A stretch of 24,235 bases of DNA from NCBI GenBank assembly GCA_025603075.1, contig MU626521.1, positions 1 to 24,235 on the forward strand, in the 5' to 3' direction. Shown here in pieces: positions 1 to 10,260 of the stretch (within the stretch, counting starts at the first letter, position 1; each line of letters begins with the position of its first letter). The DNA comes from Neoconidiobolus thromboides FSU 785. Its lineage: Eukaryota > Entomophthoromycota > Entomophthoromycetes > Entomophthorales > Neoconidiobolaceae. The notes below the pieces were generated by a model. It did not search any database, was not told where the DNA came from, and saw nothing but the letters and a program-made list of their open reading frames with translations. The position numbers and the translations under genes were made by a program.

Positions 1-421
1 TACATATAATATTCATCATATTAACTATTACTTATGTTTAAATGTGTATAATTATTGACTATTTTTAATTAAAGAAACATATCCAAAGTATAATAATTTA
101 GTTACATTAAAAATCAAGAATCTCAAATTAAAAGTTGAATTTTATATTTTTTATATACGTCATGTAAGAATTTGCATACTTTGAGTTGAAATATTGTAGA
201 TTTGTAGATAATACAGTCCATTTTAATACAAATAGAAAGTTAAAAGAACAATCTGATTTAAATGATGTATTGATTCATAATATCTATGGATATAATTTAA
301 CTATTTCTATTGAGCTTATATTAATTTATTATAAAAACATTATTTTAAATTTTAAATTTAGATAATTGCATAATTAAGTATTTAGATGAGTATATTATCA
401 TATTAAATAATTAAGTGAATT
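1..421 (+). repeat. Left arm of terminal inverted repeat
   Basis: This stretch is the reverse complement of 23816-24235. By eye the outer 398 bases differ only by one base: a G at about 235 is missing from the other arm. Beyond 399 the arms diverge by a few substitutions (about 399, 407, 415 and 417), and homology is lost near 421. There is no open frame of note and no telomere-like short tandem repeat. Both arms end at exactly the same outer base. They could be true terminal repeats of an element, or two copies of a dispersed repeat at which the assembly stopped. Confidence 0.93.
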
Positions 422-627
422 CACTACACAACCCATCTATCAAAAAATCTAACAATCCTTCTTTTAGAAAGTACATAAGAATATCCTACCCACATCAAAA
501 AATTATATTCATCGATTCTCTGCTTACTTTTAGTAATTTCTTAAAACAATTAAAAAACAAGGATAAGTACAACTTACTTACTCCAAATCTTCATTTTTAA
601 CCCATCCTTCCATTGAATTTTCCCTTG

Positions 628-727
628 GAAATGTATTTTTTTGTTTAACGACTTTACTGATAGCTTTTCCGCCCAAATGGCGCTTAAAAAATTGAAAAAG
701 ATGAAACCAAAAAAAACACCTCTTCTT
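628..727 (+). repeat. MITE-like repeat, copy A
   Basis: This is a roughly 100 bp member of a family with six copies in the window. It runs from a GTATTTTTTTG start through an internal ACTGATAGC and CGCTTAAAAAA block to an AAAAAAAACACC end. The outer TATGGGG end of the consensus is decayed here. The central CCGCCCAAATGGCG is nearly self-complementary. Confidence 0.75.
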
Positions 728-1236
728 AATAAATGCATCAGGCCCAAACTATCAACTGTATTTTAAAGATACAGCTATTCAGTGTTTACTCTCGTATCAG
801 TTATTCCAAAATTCTTACCTGTGATGCCCAACTGCTTTTATTATAACTTGTTTGACCTTAATCCTATCCATCAGCTTACTTCCTGCTTGGTTGCCTTTTC
901 ACTGTGGTCATATATTATTGAGCACCTAAGCCTAATTTCTCTCTCTCTTCTTCACAAATTTTTCCTCAATCTCTACCTCTATCTACTCTTCTTCTCCACC
1001 CAATTAAACCCTAGTTTTACCTCCAGGCTTTTAGACCATCTATAATTTGACCCAAAACCTATATCCTCTTCTGCACGCAGCCCCACTACCATAAGTCAGT
1101 GGGTGACTCTCTGGGAGTTAGAGCTGCAATAGACAAAACTGCGCCTTTCCAATCCTGAAGACAATTATTTCCCTTTTAAAAGTCAGTTACCTAAGTATTT
1201 TGATTATTTTAATAAGGATTTATATTTAAAAATCAA
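728..1236. other. GC-richer island between two inverted MITE copies
   Basis: Base composition changes visibly from the surrounding AT-rich DNA, with long pyrimidine runs at 930-1010 and few A/T homopolymers. At 1077-1127 a compact fold is possible: GCAGC (1077-1081) pairs with GCTGC (1123-1127), enclosing a CCCACT/AGTGGG hairpin (1082-1087 with 1098-1103) and an ACTC/GAGT hairpin (1106-1109 with 1115-1118). A CTGTAT/ATACAG hairpin lies at about 756-774. I recognise no tRNA or other known RNA; no T-loop motif is present. Confidence 0.4.
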
Positions 1237-1340
1237 TATATGGTGCTGTTTTTTGATTTCATCACTTTTTCCGTTTTCTAAGCGTTATTTAGGTGGAAAG
1301 GCTATCAGTAAAATTTTTGAAAAAAATACATCCCCATATA
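1237..1340 (-). repeat. MITE-like repeat, copy B
   Basis: Reverse-orientation copy that keeps both ends. TATATGGTGCTGTTTTTTG at 1237 and AATACATCCCCATATA at 1340 are imperfect inverted repeats of each other (about 18 bp). The interior shares AAAATTTTACTGATAGC, read on the minus strand, with copy A. Confidence 0.82.
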
Positions 1341-1518
1341 CTTAACAACACTAAAATCCTAGGGTAAATTTTATAAAAATACATTTGTTCCAAACTATAC
1401 ATATGTTAATGCGATATAATATCCTAATATTAAATTTATAAAATTCATAACTATATCAAGTGCTTTTTTACTATTAATCTATTGAAAACACATTAATTTT
1501 TATTTTTATCATCTCAAA

Positions 1519-3304
1519 TTATTCCTTTAACTCTGGTAATTTAGGTAAATCTCCAATTGTTTGTCCTACTTTAATTTTTTGATTATTTTCAATTTTGAAT
1601 TCAAAATTCTCGGGTGCTTCAAATACTAATACAATAGTGGAACCTAAACAAAAACCACCGATTTCCTGTCCTGAATTGAGTGGATATCCTTTTAGTAATG
1701 GACTGGCTTTAGAATAAGATACTTGAGTGTATGTACCACGATGTGTTATTTTCCTTTCGTTTGTTTTTAAATCCTAGATTATTATTAATGATTAATTTAT
1801 TAAATAAAGAAGGTAATATAAAAATAATTAATCTACCTCATCAAAATGGATTTTAATAGAACCAACATTAGTGGCTCCAACAGGTAACATGGAAAAGAAG
1901 CCATGCTTCCATTTACCAATTAGAGCCACTCGTTCATTTAATACAAATAAATTTTGTAAATATTTTAATATAAAGGGAGATACTGAATATAATTCACCTA
2001 ATATTAAATTAAATTAAATTAAATATAAAGTAATAAAGGTAATAACAACAACATACCAGCAAAATGACGTCTTAACTCCACTACCCAATTTGTAGGTGAA
2101 TGGAATCGATGGTAATCCCCAGGTGCTAAATAAATCACTGTAAAAAATAATTTTCTCCCATTTGAAATTGATTCCCATGGTTTTTTATCTACACGTTCCT
2201 TTTTAATTTCATTTTCATCATGAGGGTGTTCTGTAGTATTTGATTCACCGCCAAATAACCCAGCTAAAGAATAATTAATTCCATTAACATTAGCAAATTC
2301 TTCTTCATTTATAACTTCTCCTTTATAATTTACAGGCATTGTTTCTTGTATTATACTTGAAGTTGTATCTCTCCCTAATAAATCATTGATATCATAACTT
2401 ATACCTTTGATTTGTTCAATATTGTTTCCTGTTACTTCACCAAAATGTAATACTCTTCCATCTGCTGGACTTATCTAAAATTAAAGTTAAAATAAATTAA
2501 TATTTTATAAATTATAATATAATTTTGTGTTTATAATAAAACTTACTAAAATAGCATCATCTAAAGGTCTAACGCCTGGTTTTAATTTACGAAAAAAGAA
2601 AGTAGATAAATTAGGATAATTTTTTAAATTCTGATCTTCCATTTCATTTAAATTACATCCGAATACCCATGAATATAATCTTAAAGAAGGATCTCTTAAC
2701 CATACTGGTAAATTGATTTCATTAAATAACCCAAACATTCGACTTAGCGTTTTTAATGGTAAAGAAGTATATACCTGTAACTAAAATAATAATAACATTA
2801 CCATATTTCAATGAGATTAGCTTGAACCTGTTTACCTGCCATGGACCTTTAGGTGTATTAGTTTGTTCTTCATCATTGTTATCTCTCCTCTTTTTCCAAA
2901 AGGAATAAAAAGCAACAAAAGCGATACCCACACCGATGGGCAATGGTGTCCAATCAATTGGTGTACTTTTCCATGCTTTTTTAGCTTTGGCTAATATTTT
3001 CATTTGATTAATATATTATATACTTATATAAATAAAACAAAATAAAAAACTCACTAAAAAATGATTCGTTACTATTAGATTGCTGATTTTGTTGATTTTG
3101 CTGATTTTGGTGCTCATAGTTAGTATTATTATTGGTATTGTCAGATTTGCTTGAATAATAAAATTGACTCCGAGCTCTGTAAGCGGTGGTATTTAATTTA
3201 TAAAATCTATTTCTTAAATTCAATCCAGTACGTGATACATAAGGGTTATTATTTGTTCTACTCACATTCTTGTATAGGTTACTAAATCTCATACTTGAAA
3301 ACAT
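1519..3304 (-). CDS. PSD1: Phosphatidylserine decarboxylase, mitochondrial (Psd1 type)
   Basis: Exons: complement(1519..1773, 1837..1997, 2057..2474, 2547..2780, 2836..2990, 3055..3304), 490 residues, close to the usual 500. It decarboxylates phosphatidylserine to phosphatidylethanolamine at the mitochondrial inner membrane. Residues 1-80 are Arg/Ser/Asn/Gln-rich with no acidic start, as expected of a presequence, and include an Asn-Gln repeat. One membrane segment lies at about 97-114, followed by the family's [11 protein letters not shown] and LPVWLR blocks. Other family marks are SPADG (215-219), YHRFHSP (334-340), FVLNERVAL and the self-cleavage motif LGST (449-452), where Ser451 would become the pyruvoyl group. 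All five introns are GT-AG, 55-72 nt. The Glu/Asp-rich stretch at about 288-312 looks like a lineage insertion. Transcribed away from IES6. Confidence 0.96.
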
Positions 3305-3904
3305 ACTCTCTTTAATATATAATTTTCAAACAAGCGAGAATAATGATTTTTTTATTTTTATTTTTTAAGTTTTGACTTTGGAATGTCTTCTATTTATATT
3401 TTAAAAATATACTGGATTACTCTTTTTTTTAAAGTTGGTTATCCAAAAAAGTGAAATTTCAATTTGGTCAATTGTTATTGGTTCCTGGAGTTAAATTGAA
3501 AATAAGGTTTCTAAAAGCATTAAAAATTACACGACTAAATGGAACAATATATTGATTATTAAACAAATAATATAATATATTATTATTATATTGTTATAAT
3601 ATAGTTTATCTTATAATATGTATTTTATGTAATTAATCGAAATAATACAAGCTATAATTTAAATATCAATTGATATAATAATGACGCCTTTATTTCTCCA
3701 TAATTTCACTTGACTTAATTAAGTAAAATTTAAAATTCCAATTAAAAATTTGACAACCCTAACTACTAATGATACAATAAGAATTCACTTAAAAAATCAA
3801 AAACAATAAACATATAAAAATGTCACTAATAAAACATATAAAAAATTAACTTAATAAGCTAAAATTTAGTCTTCTTTTACTTATAAATAAAAATCTCTCC
3901 ATCC
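3305..3904. other. Intergenic region, PSD1 promoter side and IES6 3' end
   Basis: About 600 bp of AT-rich DNA between the start of PSD1 and the stop of IES6, both on the minus strand. It should hold the PSD1 promoter and the IES6 terminator. I see no gene, RNA gene or strong repeat. Confidence 0.6.
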
Positions 3905-4615
3905 TTATCTTAAAATTACAGCTGCATTTCTAACTGATAAATATTCTTGTGGTACTTCTAATGGTAAATTTTTGATTACTTGATAAACTTCTGAACTACT
4001 ATATCTTAAATTTGTTTTTGGATCAAGATAAGGAGCCTATCAATAACAAATCAATAACTTATTATTATTATTATTAAAAACTTACTTGAAGTCCCGTAAT
4101 ATCACAATACTTTTTGGATGGTAATATACTTGGTGAATTATCTAATTGCCAATCTAAAATTAAGTATTTTATTAGCCTAAACTATATTTGAAAATAAAAA
4201 AACACTTACAATACACTGGTGGGTTTTTTAGGTTAATTCTATTTGATTGTGAATTTTTATCATATTTACTCTTTCCTGTGAAAACACCTGTAATTTGAGC
4301 TTTTTCTTGAGTAATAATTTGTTTTGCTGTACGATATCTTTTTGGTGTGACATATTTCTCGCTTTTAAATGGACATTCAAAATCATATAAATTTTCTACT
4401 TTTTCTTTACCAAAGGAAGGCGAAATGGAATTTTTGGAATCATCATGGTTCTGGAATTAAAAGTTAGGTTTCGATGGTATCAGAAAGATATTGAAATTAC
4501 CCTTTTTTCCACTTCTTTTGGTAATTTTAAAATTACTTTTTTAATTCCTCGGGATTTACTCCTGTTGGTTGTTTGTTAATAAAAGTTTGGATTTATTATA
4601 TAGTATTACTTACAT
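3905..4615 (-). CDS. IES6: INO80 complex subunit Ies6 (YL1 C-terminal domain)
   Basis: Exons: complement(3905..4036, 4086..4153, 4210..4450, 4501..4561, 4614..4615), 167 residues. The C-terminal 65 residues match the YL1_C domain of Ies6/INO80C: KKYCDITG, then APYLDPKTNLRY, EVYQVIK, LPLE, and a final EYLSVRNAAVIL. Ies6 binds Arp5 in the INO80 chromatin remodeller in the nucleus. The N-terminal part is basic and lysine-rich. No long frame exists; the gene appears only after joining five exons. The first coding exon is just the dinucleotide AT followed by GTAAGT; the G of the start codon opens the second exon. Without splicing, that ATG runs straight into TAA, and no other in-frame ATG lies upstream in exon 2 or 3. 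Introns are 49-56 nt. Confidence 0.92.
4614..4615 (-). other. Start codon split by an intron (IES6)
   Basis: On the minus strand the sequence reads AAAAAAT followed by GTAAGT. The intron runs 4613 down to 4562, ends in CAG, and the next exon begins with G at 4561 followed by AGT AAA TCC. Joining gives ATG AGT AAA TCC in the frame of the YL1 domain. Read unspliced, the same ATG is followed at once by TAA. Confidence 0.8.
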
Positions 4616-4789
4616 TTTTTGTAATAAATAAATAGTATAAATTACAATGATATTAATATAAAATGTTAAAAGATAAATCTTACACTCAACGAATTAAACT
4701 TTAGAAAAAAAAAGTAACAAATAAAAAGTAAAAAAATCGAGACTCAATTCAATAGATGACGAAAGTTAATTGAAACGAATAAAACCAGA
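4616..4789. promoter_or_regulatory. Divergent promoter between IES6 and oligopeptidase B
   Basis: Only 174 bp separate the two start codons, which face away from each other. Any promoter elements for both genes, and the 5' leaders, must lie here or overlap transcribed sequence. I see no clear TATA box or other known element beyond general AT richness. Confidence 0.5.
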
Positions 4790-7160
4790 ATGTTTCATTT
4801 CCTTTTTATTTTTATTTTTATGAGTATAAAAGTAATAACCTTAAGCCGTCGTCTATTAACCTTAAATAAATCATATTGTTCACTTACAACATTAAAGAAT
4901 ATCCGTCTAATGAGTACCAAGCCTGAATTACCTACTTTAAAAAAAGAAGATTATTACCATGAGTATCATGGTCAAAAATATCTTGATGAGTATCACTGGT
5001 TACGTGATGACAAACGAGAGAATGAACAAGTATTAGGATACCTAAAAAAAGAAAATGAGTACGCTAACTCCTCAATGAAACAATTGACATCAATATCCGA
5101 TAAAATTTATGAAGAGATGGTATCCCGAATTGCCGAAGATGATACTTCAGTTCCAATTAAAAAAGGGGAGTTTTATTATTATAGTAGAGATATTAAAGAC
5201 CATCAATATCCATTGAGATGTAGAAAGTTAAAGGAGGATGGAAAAGAAGAGGTTTTATTAAACTTGAATGAATTTAAAGACGAATATTTAAGTTTAGGAG
5301 CATTTAAAGTTAGCTCTACCAATGATAAGGTAGCTTACACTTTGGATACTACTGGAGATGAGAAATATAGTTTGTATATTAAAAATTTTAAAACTAACGA
5401 AACTAAATTGGAATTAACCGAAGTTAATGGTTATATTGCTTGGTCTAGTTGTAATAATTATTTATTTTATACTAAAATGGATGAGACCCTCCGTGCCAAT
5501 CGATTATATAGACATAAAGTTGGAGAATCTCAAGAAAAAGAAGAATTATTATTTGAAGAATTTGATTTAAAGTTTTCTTTAGGGTTATCAAAAAGTATAT
5601 CTGAAAAATATTTATTTATGACTACTTCTTCATCAACTAGTTCTGAAGTGCATTTTATTAATCTTGATAAACCGGAAGAGGAGTTGAGATTATTTTCTAA
5701 ACGTCAAATAGATCGTATTTATGAATTAGAGCATCAAGGAGAGAATTTTTTAGTTTTAACTAATCGTTATTTAAATGAAAAATTTATCAATTTTAGATTA
5801 TTAAAAAGTAAAATTAGTACTGAAGAAGAAAGTGATGAAAATCATTGGGAATCTATTTTAGAGTACAATAAAAATATTTATTTAACCTCAGTATCAGCAA
5901 TTAAAGATTATGTTTTATTAGAAGAAAGATACGAAGGGTTAGCACAAATTCGAGTAATTAATTTAACAGGTGAAGAACATCGAATTGAATTTGAAGAACC
6001 GATATTTGTAGCTGAATTGGAATCCGCTTATATTAATTATAATGAAAATGAAATCGTATTTTCATATTCTTCATTAACCACCCCCAACTCTGTTTATAAA
6101 TTTAATCTCATTAATAGGCAAAGAAAATTATTAAAACAACAACCTGTATTAGGTGATTTTAATAGTCAAGATTATCAAAGCGAAAGAGTAATCACTTCAA
6201 ATGGTGTACCAATCTCATTAGTTTATAAAAAAGAATTAATTAAAAAAGATGGCTCTAATCCATTACATTTATATGGTTATGGTAGTTATGGATATTCCAT
6301 GGAGCCTTATTTCCGTACCAATATTATCTCTTTATTAGATAGAGGATTTATTTATGCTATTGCACATATTCGTGGGGGTACAGAGTTAGGTAGACATTGG
6401 TATGAATTAGAAGGTAAGATGTTGGAAAAGAAAAATACTTTTAAAGATTTTGAAATTGCGGCAACTACCTTAATTGAAAAAGGTTACACTTCTTCTCCTT
6501 ATCTTTCAATGGAAGGTAGATCTGCTGGTGGACTTTTAATGGGTGCTGTATTAAATAATAATTATTTGAGATTTAATTCAGTGATTGCTGGTGGTAAGAT
6601 TATTATATATATAAGTAATAATAGAACTTATTTGTTTCATTACAACCTAGTTCCTTTTGTTGATGTAATTAATACTATGATGGACGAGACCATTCCATTA
6701 ACAGTAAATGAATATGAAGAATGGGGAAATCCTAATGAAAAAGAATATTTTGATTATATGTTATCTTATTCTCCTTACGATAATTTACCTAAAAATCCAA
6801 AGAATTTTCCTCATTTATTAATTCGTTCAGGTTTGAATGATCCAAGAGTACAATATTGGGGTAAGTTTTATTATTTATGCGATTTTAGTATTTTATCAAC
6901 TAATTATCAAATTTATTGTCATTACAGAGCCAGCTAAATACGGAGCAAGATTAAGAGATATATTAAAAGAAAGTCATCCAAAGCCAGTATCCAGTTCTGA
7001 ATATGAAGAAAGTATGAGAAATGAAGCTAAAATATTACATTTAGTTAATATGGGTGCGGGTCATTTTGGATCTTCTGGTAGATATGACTACCTTAAAGAA
7101 TTAGCTATTGATTATGCGTTTTTAGTAGCAACTGCCAAAAGATTGGAACCTTTTAATTAA
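4790..7160 (+). CDS. Oligopeptidase B-like serine peptidase (S9A)
   Basis: Exons: join(4790..6593, 6651..6860, 6928..7160), 748 residues. Family S9A peptidases cleave short peptides, oligopeptidase B after Lys/Arg. The N-terminal part (about 45-460) matches the beta-propeller region, with YHEYHG and YHWLRDD near its start. The C-terminal hydrolase domain carries GRSAGGLLMG (Ser578), GLNDPRVQYWEPAK (Asp665) and GAGHFGSSGRYDYL (His717), a complete triad; the late motifs are typical of oligopeptidase B rather than prolyl oligopeptidase. Three in-frame ATGs (residues 1, 11, 41) precede the conserved part. From residue 11 the leader is rich in Arg, Lys, Ser and Leu, like a mitochondrial presequence, while Met41 would give a cytosolic form; this is inference. 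Intron 1 (6594..6650) is 57 nt with no in-frame stop, so unspliced message would insert 19 residues. Confidence 0.95.
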
Positions 7161-7396
7161 AATACAGTAATAGATTGGAATTTATGTTTTTTATACTATT
7201 GTTTTTCTAATTTAATGTTATTATATAATAAATATTTTTAAATGATTTCAAAAGTATTTTCGATAATTATACAATTCATGTTTGAATGTTTAAGTATCAA
7301 TAGAGAGATTTAAATAGATGCCTGGTTTAACATTAACAAAATGATATTGTTAAGTAGAAATGTCTATAAACAGTTTTAAAAATTTAAACAGAAAAA

Positions 7397-7504
7397 ATAT
7401 GGGGATGTATTTTTGTGTTTAAGAATTTTACTAACAAATTTGCCACTTAAATAGTGCTTAAAAAATGGAAAAAATAATGAAGTCAAAAAAAACACCCCCA
7501 TATA
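7397..7504 (+). repeat. MITE-like repeat, copy C
   Basis: The best preserved copy. It opens with ATATGGGGATGTATTTTTG and closes with AAAAAACACCCCCATATA, which are inverted repeats. The interior reads GTTTAAGAATTTTACTAAC, then a GCCACTTAAATAGTGC block that can form a small central hairpin, then GCTTAAAAAATGGAAAAAAT. It has no coding capacity. Confidence 0.85.
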
Positions 7505-7515
7505 TATTTAAAGAT

Positions 7516-7616
7516 ATGGACCATTGTGACCACGCAAATGATTTGTTTAATTACTAGTAGCTATCAAAAAACTGTTAGTAATTGGGCAAATCGTTTACAT
7601 GGTTACAGTGGCCCAT
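7516..7616. repeat. Inverted repeat, 41-nt arms
   Basis: The arm 7516-7556 is complementary to 7576-7616 across a 19-nt spacer. By hand alignment 32 of 41 positions pair perfectly, and all nine mismatches are transitions when one arm is compared with the reverse complement of the other. It lies 11 bp downstream of MITE copy C. It is probably another palindromic repeat family or a decayed foldback element; no second copy was seen here. Confidence 0.8.
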
Positions 7617-8763
7617 ACCTTCAAACTTCATTAGTATTTAGCACTAATTATAGTGGAAATATTTATTAAAATGAGCAAAAAACATAAAATGAAGACTATT
7701 CCATTAGTATATCAAAAGCGATATTCCAAATCAATAGAACTCCAAAATGATTCTATTTTATGAACTTAATTCTAAATAAAATAAAATTTATTCCATTCAT
7801 TTCAAAATTCAAAATTTAATAAATTAAAATTGTTCTTAAAATACAAGCTTATTTAACTTTTGCTGAAAACAATACGAATAAAAGGCAAAGTAAATTTCTA
7901 CTAATTTAACATTCTTTTAATAGTTCAATACGTAACAGAGATATAAGTCAATACGAAAAAATGAAACCTTTAAATATCTTATTGTTATACAATATTAGTA
8001 CAAAATACTTGGCAGTGTAAAAATAAAATGAAATTTCATTTTATTCATATTCTTAATTTTCTATCACAGGGTCATTTCTCTTGAATATTTTCAAAATGAT
8101 CCTTTTATAAAAAATAAAATGATTTAAAATTTTAAAGAAATATTCAATAAATTAAGTTGAAACAAAAATAATATTATACAGGAAATATTAGTATTAATGG
8201 ATGTAGTATACTTTATTTAGATATTAACTAATTAACTCAAAAACATATTCACATAACACCATTAGGATATAAAATAGAAAATAAGTTTAGAAATCGATTA
8301 TAATAACATAAATAAATAATATATAAGGTTATTAAACACTAAAACCTTAGCCCTAACAAAAAAAATCTCATCTCACTAAATAAAGGTAGTTTAAAAATTA
8401 GAACAAAGAGAGAAATCGGTTATAAAACAAGGCTTCATTTAGAAAATCCAATCACTCAAATTTTAGAGCACGTGGAAAAATATATGATTAGTTTAGAAGA
8501 TGCAAAGAAATGATTACAAAATCTTGGTTTTGTGAATTGCTAAAAATAGTTAATTCCTTTAATGGCACAAGTTAAGGAGCTGGTAACAAGAAATTATGTA
8601 AAATTTAATGAAATCATTGGCTAATAAAATCGAGGATGAATTTTCATGATTGGCATAGTTAATGAGTCGGATGGTACAGAGAATTGAGGGGATAATAAAC
8701 CCATTTTATTTTGTTTTTTATTATTAAATATTTTGTATAAATTATAAAAGCATAATAGAGATT

Positions 8764-10260
8764 ATGATAACGAATAGTATTAAAAACAATACCAATACTT
8801 CGCTAAGCTTGGATTCATGTTTAAGCAATGAAACTAATGAGAATGTAAAGTATAATCACCATATTACACGAACAATATTAATATTGTGTTTTTTTAGCTT
8901 AAAACTTATAACGAGAATTATACAAAGAGATTGGATCCGATTAATGAGCTCATTGAAACAGAAACTTCATTTTTAAATGACTTGACATTAATCCGAGAAG
9001 TAAATAAAAAATAACTATTCATATAAAGTATTATATTTAACAATTCCATTCTTATTAGGTTTATATCCCCAAGATTAAAGAGTCATGTTTATGGAGTAAA
9101 TCGGACCCCAATGTTATTATCAACAATATATTTTTTAATTATGAGAGCTTATTGGAAGCATCCGAAAATTTAGTGAACAATTTAAGAAAAAGAAGAGAAG
9201 AAGATAGTTTAATGAAAACAGTTGGGGATATTTTATTAAGTTTCACTAATGATTTGAAAAATTTTGGTTATTATGCATCTCATGCTCAATTCTCAATGAA
9301 ATATTGGTTGAGTGAAAGAATTAATGAAACTACTTTAGCGAAATATTTACTGGTAAGTGATAGGTTTATTTGTATTCGGAAATAGAATTAATATTTTTAT
9401 TGTTATAGAAATGTGAATTAGATAAACGAGTGAACAAACGTAATTTAGATACCTTTTTAACCCGACCAACTTATCGATTAGGACAATACCCATTATTAAT
9501 TAAAGAAATATTAAAATATACCGAAATGAATAGTAAAGAGAGTAAAAATTTATTAGAATCCTTAGCAAGATTTGAATCTTGTTTGTCATTTATTGATTCC
9601 ATTACAGATAAAGAAGAGAAGAGACTACAATTAAAAGAATTACAAGATCGTATGTTTTATAAAAATGGGGATATTTCGGTAAGTTTATCATGATGGCAAT
9701 AATAGTTTATACTATTATTTATTTATTTATTTGTTTATTTATAATTGTTATTTTAAAATAGACATTTGGACTTACTGATGAAAATCGAGAAATAATTCAT
9801 GAAGGCAATTTAATCAAACCTCCTTTTGGCCAACAGTTAACTTTATTTTTATTTGATCATGCTTTATTTTTAACAAAAGCAAAAAGAATCAAATTTACTA
9901 ATATTGATGAATATGAGCTAATTCAAAAGGTAAGCCAATTTTAATAATATTAACATAATAATATATAAAGGTAGCCGATTATTAATTTATTTTATTTAGC
10001 CCATTGAACTTGATCAGTTACATTTAGAAGAATACAAAGGGATTATGGGAATAACTTATTCAAAAAGTAGTAACGATAGTGCATTTACAATAGTCAAAGT
10101 GAATCCAAATACTAAAATCGAAAAAATTAATTTAATTTGTACTTGTTCAAATGAAAAAGAAATTTGGATGGGAAAAATTAATAAACAAAGAGATATTTAT
10201 ATGGCAAAAAAAGCCATGGCCAAATTTAAAAATAGTAAAAACAAGTCATTTACTTGCTAG
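8764..10260 (+). CDS. Short RhoGEF with DH and PH domains only
   Basis: Exons: join(8764..8844, 8898..8999, 9059..9352, 9409..9678, 9762..9929, 10000..10260), 391 residues. A DH domain begins at about residue 38 (KRLDPINELIETETSFLNDL, the CR1 helix) and carries the CR3 motif FLTRPTYRLGQYPLL at 175-189. A PH domain follows at about 255-375 (LTLFLFDHALFLTKAK, then IWMGKI near its end). Proteins of this type load GTP onto Rho GTPases. Domain order and motifs match the DH-PH core of the Rom2-like gene at 17917, but the N-terminal region is only about 35 residues and there is no CNH domain before the stop. All introns are GT-AG, 53-83 nt, and every exon joins in frame, so it looks functional. The start rests on the only suitable ATG; a further upstream exon is possible. 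Confidence 0.88.

Larger units (their letters stand above)
422..1518. other. Non-coding region downstream of PSD1
   Basis: No gene is supported here. It contains two MITE-like copies (628-727 and 1237-1340) in opposite orientation, with a more GC-rich stretch between them. The open frames at 415-600 and 782-1045 begin with GTG, show no family motifs and sit in pyrimidine-rich, low-complexity sequence, so I do not call them genes. Confidence 0.7.
7161..8763. other. Gene-poor region with repeats
   Basis: About 1.6 kb without a supported gene. It contains MITE copy C (7397-7504), an inverted repeat at 7516-7616, AT-rich unique DNA, and at about 8340-8622 a stretch that reads like a decayed open frame. 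The last few hundred bases should include the promoter of the RhoGEF at 8764. Confidence 0.6.

Noticed and set aside
1-421. Telomere or subtelomere
   Set aside because: No short G-rich tandem repeat at either end; both ends carry the same non-tandem AT-rich sequence.
415-600. 61-codon open frame just inside the left inverted arm
   Set aside because: It begins with GTG, is low-complexity and overlaps the end of the repeat; no support for translation.
782-1045. 87-codon open frame in the GC-richer island
   Set aside because: It begins with GTG, is Leu/Ser/Phe-rich because of pyrimidine runs, and shows no motif or splice context.
1077-1127. tRNA or tRNA-derived SINE head
   Set aside because: No T-loop (GTTCRA) box, no 7-bp acceptor stem and a poor A box.
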